From Liolophura sinensis (lineage: Eukaryota > Mollusca > Polyplacophora > Chitonida > Chitonidae), in contig NW_027017985.1 of assembly GCF_032854445.1 (NCBI RefSeq), positions 100,219-164,218 on the forward strand: DNA of 64,000 nt. Reading direction: 5' to 3'. The translations under genes and the position numbers were made by a program. A model generated the notes under the pieces. It was not told the DNA's origin. It did not search any database and was given only the letters and a program-made list of their open reading frames with translations. Each line of letters starts with the position of its first letter. Position 1 is the stretch's first letter. Below, in pieces: positions 23,001-34,019 of the stretch.

Positions 23001-25789
23001 GAGTACAGTGTAGCCGATTTCAATTAACAAAAAGACCAGGCAAAAATGCAAAAGTGGAAAAACTGTTCCAGTGCTGCTGGAAAGAGGGTAATCCGACGTA
23101 TTTTGTGACGAGAAATCGAATGGTGCAAACCGCGTTGCTCTCCGACCAATACTTTTGTCTGTAGTGACAATTGAATGATCATTTATGTCATAATCACGTG
23201 CACAGCAACGGCTCTTACTCCATGGAAACCAGGGAAATTTGCAATTTTTCAACAGCTGCCGATGCCTGGCCCAATTCCGCATCTTTTGGCACCTTATAAA
23301 TGTGGGTCAGTGTTAAGTTGTACTTTTTACAGCAGACTGTATCAAGTACCTTGTGTTTTTTATGTACAAATGGTGTGGTTTTTCTACACGTAGATAAACA
23401 CATTGAGATTATCTTGGACTTAGAAGTAAGACAATGGCTGGGTGAGTTAAATGGGCTTAGCCCAAAGATTTCAGGTCTTCTGGGCTACCGAAGGGCACAT
23501 AACTTATAGTCAAAAGTTGAATATAGTAATGACCAGTCGCGATTGTACAGAGTACAGTGTAGCTGGTTTCAATTAACAAAAAGACCAGGTAAAAATGCAA
23601 AAGTGGAAAAACTGTTCCAGTGCTGCTGGTAAGAGGCTAATCCGACGTATTTTGTGACGAGAAATCGAATGGTGCAAACCGCGTTGCTCTCCGACCAATA
23701 CTTTTGTCTGTAGTGACAATTGAATGATCATTTGTGTCATAATCACGTGCACAGCAACGGCTCTTACTCCATGGAAACCAGGGAAATTTGCAATTTTTCA
23801 ACAGCTGCCGATGCCTGGCTCAGTTCCGCATCTTTTGGCACCTTACTGAAGTGGGTCAGTGTTCAGTTGTACTTTTTACAGCAGACTGTATCAAGTACCT
23901 TGTGTTTTTTATGTACAAATGGTGTGGTTTTTCTACACGTAGATAAAGACATTGAGATTGTCTTGCACTTAGAAGTAAGGCAATTGCTGGGTGAGTTAAA
24001 TGGGCTTAGCCCAAAGATTTCAGGTCTTCTGGGCTACCGAAGGGCACATAACTTATAGTCAAAAGTTGAATATAGTAATGACCAGTCGCGATTGTACAGA
24101 GTACAGTGTAGCCGATTTCAATTAACAAAAAGACCAGGCAAAAATGCAAAAGTGGAAAAACTGTTCCAGTGCTGCTGGTAAGAGGCTAATCCGACGTATT
24201 TTGTGACGAGAAATCGAATGGTACAAACCGCGTTGCTCTCCGACCAATACTTTTGGCTGTAGCGACAATTCAATGATCATTGATGTCATAATCACGTGCC
24301 CAGCAACGGCTCTTACTCCATGGAAACCAGGGATATTTGCAATTTTTTAACAGCTGCCGATGCCTGGCCCAATTCCGCATCTTTTGGCACCTTATAAATG
24401 TGGGTCAGTGTTAAGTTGTACTTTTTACAGCAGACTGTATCAAGTACCTTGTGTTTTTTATGTACAAATGGTGTGGTTTTTCTACACGTAGATAAACACA
24501 TTGAGATTATCTTGGACTTAGAAGTAAGACAATGGCTGGGTGAGTTAAATGGGCTTAGCCCAAAGATTTCAGGTCTTCTGGGCTACCGAAGGGCACATAA
24601 CTTATAGTCAAAAGTTGAATATAGTAATGACCAGTCGCGATTGTACAGAGTACAGTGTAGCCGATTTCAATTAACAAAAAGACCAGGTAAAAATGCAAAA
24701 GTGGAAAAACTGTTCCAGTGCTGCTGGTAAGAAGCTAATCCAACGTATTTTGTGACGAGAAATCGAATGGTGCAAACCGCGTTGCTCTCCTACCAATACT
24801 TTTGGCTGTAGCGACAATTCAATGATCATTGATGTCATAATCACGTGCCCAGCAACGGCTCTTACTCCATGGAAACCAGGGATATTTGCAATTTTTTAAC
24901 AGCTGCCGATGCCTGGCTCAGTTCCGCATCTTTTGGCACCTTACTGAAGTGGGTCAGTGTTCAGTTGTACTTTTTACAGCAGACTGTATCAAGTACCTTG
25001 TGTTTTTCACGTACAAATGGTGTGGTTTTTCTACACGTAGATAAAGACATTGAGATTGTCTTGCACTTAGAAGTAAGGCAATTGCTGGGTGAGTTAAATG
25101 GGCTTAGCCCAAAGATTTCAGGTCTTCTGGGCTACCGAAGGGCACATAACTTATAGTCAAAAGTTGAATATAGTAATGACCAGTCGCGATTGTACAGAGT
25201 ACAGTGTAGCCGATTTCAATTAACAAAAAGACCAGGCAAAAATGCAAAAGTGGAAAAACTGTTCCAGTGCTGCTGGTAAGAGTCTAATCCGACGTATTTT
25301 GTGACGACAAATCGAATGGTGCAAACCGCGTTGCTCTCCGACCAATACTTTTGGCTGTAGCGACAATTCAATGATCATTGATGTCATAATCACGTGCCCA
25401 GCAACGGCTCTTACTCCATGGAAACCAGGGATATTTGCAATTTTTTAACAGCTGCCGATGCCTGGCCCAATTCCGCATCTTTTGGCACCTTATAAATGTG
25501 GGTCAGTGTTCAGTTGTACTTTTTACAGCAGACTGTATCAAGTACCTTGTGTTTTTCACGTACAAATGGTGTGGTTTTTCTACACGTAGATAAAGACATT
25601 GAGATTGTTTTGGACTTAGAAGTAAGACAATTGCTGGGTGAGTTAAATGGGCTTAGCCCAAAGATTTGACGTCTTCTGGGCTACCGAAGGGCACATAACT
25701 TATAGTCAAAAGTTGAATGTAGTAATGACCAGTCGCGATTGTACAGAGTATAGTGTAGCCGGTTTCAATTAACAAAAAGACCAGGCAAA
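17007..25789. repeat. Shuffled block, units 32-47
   Basis: The order by left-end anchor is M (17007), S-like (17556), N (18105), D-left (18654), a gacgac unit (19203), a V-left unit (19752), D-left (20300), a gacgac/ttattcatg unit with gtgcgtagc (20849), and M-like with ccatgaaaaacagg (21398). It continues N (21947), D-left (22496), A (23045), an open-frame unit (23594), A (24143), R (24692) and a B/S hybrid (25241). N is followed by a D left end each time. No fixed higher-order period is visible, and there is no sequence other than the satellite. Confidence 0.75.
25720..25750. other. B/S crossover interval in unit 47
   Basis: Unit 47 is B-type up to gaatgtag (variable base 25719) but ends with the S-type gtatagtg (variable base 25751) and is followed directly by a V unit. 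In the B-S-V order elsewhere an S unit lies between. The switch lies within this 31-bp interval, as expected if an unequal crossover removed one S unit. Confidence 0.65.
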
Positions 25790-27980
25790 AATGCAAAAGT
25801 GGAAAAACTGTTACAGTGCTGCTGGTAAGAGGCTAATCCGACGTATTTTCTGACGAGAAATCGAATGGTGCAAACCGCGTTTCTCTCCGACCAATACTTT
25901 TGGCTGTAGTGACAATTGAATGATCATTTATGTCATAATCACGTGCACAGCAACGGCTCTTACTCCATGGAAACCGGGGAAATTTGCAATTTTTCAACAG
26001 CTGCCGATACCTGGCTCAATTCCGCATCTTTTGGCACCTTATTCATGTGGGTCTGTGGTCAGTTGTACTTTTACAGCAAACTGTATCAAGTACCTTGTGT
26101 TTTTTATGTACAAATGGTGTCTTTTTTCTACACGCAGATAAAGACATTGAGATTGTCTTGCACTTAGAAGTAAGACAATTGCTGGGTGAGTTAAATGGGC
26201 TTAGCCCAAAGATTTGACGTCTTCTGGGCTACCGAAGGGCACATAACTTATAGTCAAAAGTTGAATATAGTAATGACCAGTCGCGATTGTACAGAGTACA
26301 GTGTAGCCGATTTCAATTAACAAAAAGACCAGGTAAAAATGCAAAAGTGGAAAAACTGTTCCAGTGCTGCTGTTAAGAGGCTAATCCGACGTATTTTGTG
26401 ACGAGAAATCGAATGGTGCAAACCGCGTTGCTCTCCGACCAATACTTTTGCCTGTAGTGACAATTGAATGATCATTTATGTCATAATCACGTGCCCAGCA
26501 ACGGCTCTTACTCCATGGAAACCAGGGAAATTTGCAATTTTTCAACAGCTGCCGATGCCTGGCTCAATTCCGCATCTTTTGGCACCTTATTCATGTGGGT
26601 CTGTGGTCAGTTGTACTTTTTACAGCAGACTGTATCAAGTACCTTGTGTTTTTTATGTACAAATGGTGTGGTTTTTCTACACGTAGACACATTGAGATTG
26701 TCTTGCACTTAGAAGTAAGACAATTGCTGGGTGAGTTAAATGGGCTTAGCCCAAATATTTCAGGTCTTCTCGGCTACCGAAGGGCACATAACTTATAGTC
26801 AAAAGTTGAATATAGTAATGACCAGTCGCGATTGTACATAGTACAGTGTAGCCGATTTCAATTAACAAAAAGACCAGGCAAAAATGCAAAAGTGGAAAAA
26901 CTGTTCCAGTGCTGCTAGTAAGAGGCTAATCCGACGTATTTTGTGACGAAAAATCGAATGGTGCAAACCGCGTTGCTCTCCGACCAATACTTTTGGCTGT
27001 AGCGACAATTCAATGATCATTGATGTCATAATCACGTGCACAGCAACGGCTCTTACTCCATGGAAACCAGGGAAATTTGCAATTTTTCAACAGCTGCCGA
27101 TGCCTGGCTCAATTCCGCATCTTTTGGCACCTTACTGAAGTGGGTCAGTGTTCAGTTGTACTTTTTACAGCAGACTGTATCAAGTACCTTGTGTTTTTCA
27201 AGTACAAATGATATGGTTTTTCTACACGTAGATAAAGACATTGAGATTGTCTTGCACTTAGAAGTAAGGCAATTGCTGGGTGAGTTAAATGGGCTTAGCC
27301 CAAAGATTTCAAGTCTTCTGGGCTACCGAAGGGCAAATAACTTATAGTCAAAAGTTGAATATAGTAATGACCAGTCGCGATTGTACAGAGTACAGTGTAG
27401 CCGATTTCAATTAACAAAAAGACCAGGCAAAAATGCAAAAGTGGAAAAACTGTTCCAGTGCTGCTGGTAAGAGGCTAATCCGACGTATTTTCTGACGAGA
27501 AATCAAATGGTGCAAACCGCGTTGCTCTCCGACCAATACTTTTGGCTGTAGTGACAATTCAATGATTATTTATGTCATAATCACGTGCCCAGCAACGGCT
27601 CTTACTCCATGGAAACCAGGGAAATTTGCAATTTTGCGACAGCTGCCGATGCCTGGCTCAATTCCGAATCTTTTGGCACCTTACTGAAGTGGGTCAGTGT
27701 TCAGTTGTACTTTTTACAGCAGACTGTATCAAGTACCTTGTGTTTTTCACGTACAAATGGTCTGGTTTTTCTACACGTAGATAAAGACATTGAGATTGTC
27801 TTGCACTTAGAAGTAAGGCAATTGCTGGGTGAGTTAAATGGGCTTAGCCCAAAGATTTCAGGTCTTCTGGGCTACCGAAGGGCACATAACTTATAGTCAA
27901 AAGTTGAATATAGTAATGACCAGTCGCGATTGTACAGTGTACAGTGTAGCCGATTTCAATTAACAAAAAGACCAGGCAAA
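25790..27980. repeat. V-N-D module, copy 3 (units 48-51)
   Basis: V (25790), N (26338), D (26883) and the tgattatttatg/ttttgcgacagc unit (27432), as at 9335. The N unit carries the V-type centre (ttattcatg, ctgtggtcag) and a 4-bp deletion leaving cgtagacacattg near 26686. The D unit has gggcaaataac, shared with the copy at 33471. Confidence 0.8.
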
Positions 27981-29078
27981 AATGCAAAAGTGGAAAAACT
28001 GTTCCAGTGCTGCTGGTAAGAGGCTAATCCGACGTATTTTGTGACGACAAATCGAATGGTGCAAACCGCGTTGCTCTCCGACCAATACTTTTGCCTGTAG
28101 TGACAATTGAATGATCATTTATGTCATAATCACGTGCACAGCAACGGCTCTTACTCCATGGAAACCAGGGAAATTTGCAATTTTTCAACAGCTGCCGATG
28201 CCTGGCTCAATTCCGAATCTTTTGGCACCTTACTGAAGTGGGTCAGTGTTCAGTTGTACTTTTTACAGCAGACTGTATCAAGTACCTTGTGTTTTTTATG
28301 TACAAATGGTGTGGTTTTTCTACACGTAGATAAAGACATTGAGATTGTCTTGCACTTAGAAGTAAGGCAACTGCTGGGTGAGTTAAATGGGCTTAGCCCA
28401 AAGATTTCAGGTCTTCTGGGCTACCGAAGGGCACATAACTTATAGTCAAAAGTTGAATATAGTAATGACCAGTCGCGATTGTACAGAGTACAGTGTAGCC
28501 GATTTCAATTAACAAAAAGACCAGGCAAAAATGCAAAAGTGGAAAAACTGTTCCAGTGCTGCTGGTAAGAGGCTAATCCGACGTATTTTGTGACGAGAAA
28601 TCGAATGGTGCAAACCGCGTTGCTCTCCGACCAATACTTTTGGCTGTAGCGACAATTCAATGATCATTGATGTCATAATCACGTGCCCAGCAACGGCTCT
28701 TACTCCATGGAAACCAGGGATATTTGCAATTTTTTAACAGCTGCCGATGCCTGGCCCAATTCCGCATCTTTTGGCACCTTATAAATGTGGGTCAGTGTTC
28801 AGTTGTACTTTTTACAGCAGACTGTATCAAGTACCTTGTGTTTTTTATGTACAAATGGTGTGGTTTTTCTACACGTAGATAAACACATTGAGATTATCTT
28901 GGACTTAGAAGTAAGACAATGGCTGGGTGAGTTAAATGGGCTTAGTCCAAAGATTTCAGGTCTTCTGGGCTACCGAAGGGCACATAACTTATAGTCAAAA
29001 GTTGAATATAGTAATGACCAGTCGCGATTGTACAGAGTACAGTGTAGCCGATTTCAATTAACAAAAAGACCAGGTAAA
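27981..29078. repeat. Units 52-53: gacgac unit and A-type unit
   Basis: Unit 52 has gacgacaaatcg, gtgcac and ccgaatc with an intact recurrent frame. Unit 53 (28530) is A-type, with gtcagtgttcag instead of the more usual gtcagtgttaag and a private cttagtccaaag. Unit 52 matches unit 63 (34020), which follows the fourth V-N-D copy directly. Confidence 0.75.
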
Positions 29079-30846
29079 AATGCAAAAGTGGAAAAACTGT
29101 TCCAGTGCTGCTGGTAAGAGTCTAATCCGACGTATTTTGTGACGAGAAATCGAATGGTGCAAAACGCGTTGCTCTCCGACCAATACTTTTGGCTGTAGTG
29201 ACAATTGAATGATCATTTATGTCATAATCACGTGCCCAGCAACGGCTCTTACTCCATGGAAACCAGGGAAATTTGCAATTTTTCAACAGCTGCCGATGCC
29301 TGGCTCAATTCCGCATCTTTTGGCACCTTACTGAAGTGGGTCAGTGTTCAGTTGTACTTTTTACAGCAGACTGTATCAAGTACTTTGTGTTTTTCACGTA
29401 CAAATGGTGTGGTATTTCTACACGTAGATAAACACATTGAGATTGTCTTGCACTTAGAAGTAAGGCAATTGCTTGGTGAGTTAAATGGGCTGAGCCCAAA
29501 TATTTCAGGTCTTCTCGGCTACCGAAGGGCACATAACTTATAGTCAAAAGTTGAATATAGTAATGACCAGTCGCGATTGTACAGAGTACAGTGTAGCCGA
29601 TTTCAATTAACAAAAAGACCAGGCAAAAATGCAAAAGTGGAAAAACTGTTCCAGTGCTGCTAGTAAGAGGCAAATCCGACGTATTTTGTGACGAAAAATC
29701 GAATGGTGCAAACCGCGTTGCTCTCCGACCAATACTTTTGGCTGTAGCGACAATTCAATGATCATTGATGTCATAATCACGTGCCCAGCAACGGCTCTTA
29801 CTCCAAGGAAACCAGGGATATTTGCAATTTTTTAACAGCTGCCGATGCCTGGCCCAATTCCGCATCTTTTGGCACCTTATAAATGTGGGTCAGTGTTTAG
29901 TTGTACTTTTTACAGCAGACTGTATCAAGTACCTTGTGTTTTTTACGTACAAATGGTCTGGTTTTTCTACACCTAGATAAAGACATTGAGATTGTCTTGC
30001 ACTTAGAAGTAAGGCAACTGCTGGGTGAGTTAAATGGGCTTAGCCCAAAGATTTCAGGTCTTCTGGGCTACCGAAGGGCACATAACTTATAGTCAAAAGT
30101 TGAATATAGTAATGACCAGTAGCGATTGTACAGAGTACAGTGTAGCCGGTTTCAATTAACAAAAAGACCAGGCAAAAATGCAAAAGTGGAAAAACTGTTC
30201 CAGTGCTGCTGGTAAGAGGCTAATCCGACGTATTTTCTGACGAGAAATCAAATGGTGCAAACCGCGTTGCTCTCCGACCAACACTTTTGCCTGTAGTGAC
30301 AATTGAATGATCATTTATGTCATAATCACGTGCCCAGCAACGGCTCTTACTCCATGAAAACCAGGGAAATTTGCAATTTTTCAACAGCTGCCGATGCCTG
30401 GCTCAATTCCGCACCTTTTGGCACCTTACTGAAGTGGGTCAGTGTTCAGTTGTACTTTTTACAGCAGACTGTATCAAGTACCTTGTGTTTTTTATGTACA
30501 AATGGTCTGGTTTTTCTACACGTAGATAAAGACATTGAGATTGTCTTGCACTTCGAAGTAAGGCAATTGCTGGGTGAGTTAAATGGGCTTAGCCCAAAGA
30601 TTTCAGGTCTTCTGGGCTACCGAAGGGCACATAACTTATAGTCAAAAGTTGAATATAGTAATGACCAGTCGCGATTGTACAGAGTACAGTGTAGCCGATT
30701 TCAATTAACAAAAAGACCAGGCAAAAATGCAAAAGTGGAAAAACTGTTCCAGTGCTGCTGGTAAGAAGCTAATCCAACGTATTTTGTGACGAGAAATCGA
30801 ATGGTGCAAACCGCGTTGCTCTCCTACCAATACTTTTGGCTGTAGC

Positions 30847-30853
30847 GACAATT
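30847..30853. other. R/N chimera switch point in unit 57
   Basis: The left end of this unit is R-type (gaagctaatccaacg, ctcctacc, agcgaca with C at 30846). From gaatgatc (G at 30854) onward it is N-type like unit 54. The switch is confined to about 7 bp immediately left of the AATGATCATT palindrome. It marks the junction of the 1,647-bp duplication. Confidence 0.8.
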
Positions 30854-31274
30854 GAATGATCATTTATGTCATAATCACGTGCCCAGCAACGGCTCTTACT
30901 CCATGGAAACCAGGGAAATTTGCAATTTTTCAACAGCTGCCGATGCCTGGCTCAATTCCGCATCTTTTGGCACCTTACTGAAGTGGGTCAGTGTTCAGTT
31001 GTACTTTTTACAGCAGACTGTATCAAGTACTTTGTGTTTTTCACGTACAAATGGTGTGGTATTTCTACACGTAGATAAACACATTGAGATTGTCTTGCAC
31101 TTAGAAGTAAGGCAATTGCTTGGTGAGTTAAATGGGCTTAGCCCAAATATTTCAGGTCTTCTCGGCTACCGAAGGGCACATAACTTATAGTCAAAAGTTG
31201 AATATAGTAATGACCAGTCGCGATTGTACAGAGTACAGTGTAGCCGATTTCAATTAACAAAAAGACCAGGCAAA

Positions 31275-31823
31275 AATGCAAAAGTGGAAAAACTGTTCCA
31301 GTGCTGCTAGTAAGAGGCAAATCCGACGTATTTTGTGACGAAAAATCGAATGGTGCAAACCGCGTTGCTCTCCGACCAATACTTTTGGCTGTAGCGACAA
31401 TTCAATGATCATTGATGTCATAATCACGTGCCCAGCAACGGCTCTTACTCCAAGGAAACCAGGGATATTTGCAATTTTTTAACAGCTGCCGATGCCTGGC
31501 CCAATTCCGCATCTTTTGGCACCTTATAAATGTGGGTCAGTGTTTAGTTGTACTTTTTACAGCAGACTGTATCAAGTACCTTGTGTTTTTTACGTACAAA
31601 TGGTCTGGTTTTTCTACACCTAGATAAAGACATTGAGATTGTCTTGCACTTAGAAGTAAGGCAACTGCTGGGTGAGTTAAATGGGCTTAGCCCAAAGATT
31701 TCAGGTCTTCTGGGCTACCGAAGGGCACATAACTTATAGTCAAAAGTTGAATATAGTAATGACCAGTAGCGATTGTACAGAGTACAGTGTAGCCGGTTTC
31801 AATTAACAAAAAGACCAGGCAAA
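31275..31823. repeat. L-type monomer (reference copy)
   Basis: Defined by ccaaggaaacc, gtgtttagttg, ggtctgg, ctacacctag, gcaactg and agtagcg. Other copies begin at 29628, 38412, 57626 (which lacks the ccaagg variant) and 59822; the right half of 16458 is also L-like. L is normally followed by M, giving an L-M pair at 29.6, 31.3, 38.4, 57.6 and 59.8 kb. Some copies also have agtagggcaactg and cttttaaatg. Confidence 0.8.
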
Positions 31824-32372
31824 AATGCAAAAGTGGAAAAACTGTTCCAGTGCTGCTGGTAAGAGGCTAATCCGACGTATTTTCTGACGAGAAATCAAAT
31901 GGTGCAAACCGCGTTGCTCTCCGACCAACACTTTTGCCTGTAGTGACAATTGAATGATCATTTATGTCATAATCACGTGCCCAGCAACGGCTCTTACTCC
32001 ATGAAAACCAGGGAAATTTGCAATTTTTCAACAGCTGCCGATGCCTGGCTCAATTCCGCACCTTTTGGCACCTTACTGAAGTGGGTCAGTGTTCAGTTGT
32101 ACTTTTTACAGCAGACTGTATCAAGTACCTTGTGTTTTTTATGTACAAATGGTCTGGTTTTTCTACACGTAGATAAAGACATTGAGATTGTCTTGCACTT
32201 CGAAGTAAGGCAATTGCTGGGTGAGTTAAATGGGCTTAGCCCAAAGATTTCAGGTCTTCTGGGCTACCGAAGGGCACATAACTTATAGTCAAAAGTTGAA
32301 TGTAGTAATGACCAGTCGCGATTGTACAGAGTATAGTGTAGCCGGTTTCAATTAACAAAAAGACCAGGCAAA

Positions 32373-34019
32373 AATGCAAAAGTGGAAAAACTGTTCCAGT
32401 GCTGCTGGTAAGAGGCTAATCCGACGTATTTTGTGACGAGAAATCGAATGGTGCAAACCGCGTTTCTCTCCGACCAATACTTTTGGCTGTAGTGACAATT
32501 GAATGATCATTTATGTCATAATCACGTGCACAGCAACGGCTCTTACTCCATGGAAACCGGGGAAATTTGCAATTTTTCAACAGCTGCCGATACCTGGCTC
32601 AATTCCGCATCTTTTGGCACCTTATTCATGTGGGTCTGTGGTCAGTTGTACTTTTATAGCAGACTGTATCAAGTACCTTGTGTTTTTTATGTACAAATGG
32701 TGTCTTTTTTCTACACGTAGATAAAGACATTGAGATTGTCTTGCACTTAGAAGTAAGACAATTGCTGGGTGAGTTAAATGGGCTTAGCCCAAAGATTTGA
32801 CGTCTTCTGGGCTACCGAAGGGCAAATAACTTATAGTCAAAAGTTGAATATAGTAATGACCAGTCGCGATTGTACAGAGTACAGTGTAGCCGATTTCAAT
32901 TAACAAAAAGACCAGGTAAAAATGCAAAAGTGGAAAAACTGTTCCAGTGCTGCTGTTAAGAGGCTAATCCGACGTATTTTGTGACGAGAAATCGAATGGT
33001 GCAAACCGCGTTGCTCTCCGACCAATACTTTTGCCTGTAGTGACAATTGAATGATCATTTATGTCATAATCACGTGCCCAGCAACGGCTCTTACTCCATG
33101 GAAACCAGGGAAATTTGCAATTTTTCAACAGCTGCCGATGCCTGGCTCAATTCCGCATCTTTTGGCACCTTACTGAAGTGGGTCAGTGTTCAGTTGTACT
33201 TTTTACAGCAGACTGTATCAAGTACCTTGTGTTTTTCACGTACAAATGGTGTGGTTTTTCTACACGTAGATAAACCACATTGAGATTGTCTTGCACTTAG
33301 AAGTAAGACAATTGCTGGGTGAGTTAAATGGGCTTAGCCCAAATATTTCAGGTCTTCTCGGCTACCGAAGGGCACATAACTTATAGTCAAAAGTTGAATA
33401 TAGTAATGACCAGTCGCGATTGTACAGAGTACAGTGTAGCCGATTTCAATTAACAAAAAGACCAGGCAAAAATGCAAAAGTGGAAAAACTGTTCCAGTGC
33501 TGCTAGTAAGAGGCAAATCCGACGTATTTTGTGACGAAAAATCGAATGGTGCAAACCGCGTTGCTCTCCGACCAATACTTTTGGCTGTAGCGACAATTCA
33601 ATGATCATTGATGTCATAATCACGTGCACAGCAACGGCTCTTACTCCATGGAAACCAGGGAAATTTGCAATTTTTCAACAGCTGCCGATGCCTGGCTCAA
33701 TTCCGCATCTTTTGGCACCTTACTGAAGTGGGTCAGTGTTCAGTTGTACTTTTTACAGCAGACTGTATCAAGTACCTTGTGTTTTTCAAGTACAAATGAT
33801 ATGGTTTTTCTACCCGTAGATAAAGACATTGAGATTGTCTTGCACTTAGAAGTAAGGCAATTGCTGGGTGAGTTAAATGGGCTTAGCCCAAAGATTTCAA
33901 GTCTTCTGGGCTACCGAAGGGCAAATAACTTATAGTCAAAAGTTGAATATAGTAATGACCAGTCGCGATTGTACAGAGTACAGTGTAGCCGATTTCAATT
34001 AACAAAAAGACCAGGCAAA
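32373..34019. repeat. V-N-D module, copy 4 (units 60-62)
   Basis: V (32373), N (32921) and D (33471, with ctacccgtag and gggcaaataac) match 25790-27431. The next unit (34020) matches unit 52 rather than unit 51, so one unit present in copy 3 is absent here. The N unit has an extra base (gataaaccacattg near 33274) that closes the recurrent frame early. The preceding unit 59 ends with the gaatgtag...gtatagtg combination of unit 47, so the copied tract probably starts in its 3' end. Confidence 0.8.

Larger units (their letters stand above)
29205..32300. repeat. Tandem duplication of an N-L-M three-unit block (1,647 bp)
   Basis: N (29079), L (29628), M (30177) is repeated as N (30726), L (31275), M (31824) at an offset of exactly 1,647 bp. 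Rare shared variants prove the relationship: agtactttgtg, gtggtatttc and ttgcttggtgag in both N units, and ccaaggaaacc, tttttacgtac and ctacacctag in both L units. The clear difference seen is ggctgagccc near 29489 against ggcttagccc near 31137. The copies diverge again at the 3' end of unit 59, where gaatgtag and gtatagtg appear. Confidence 0.9.
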
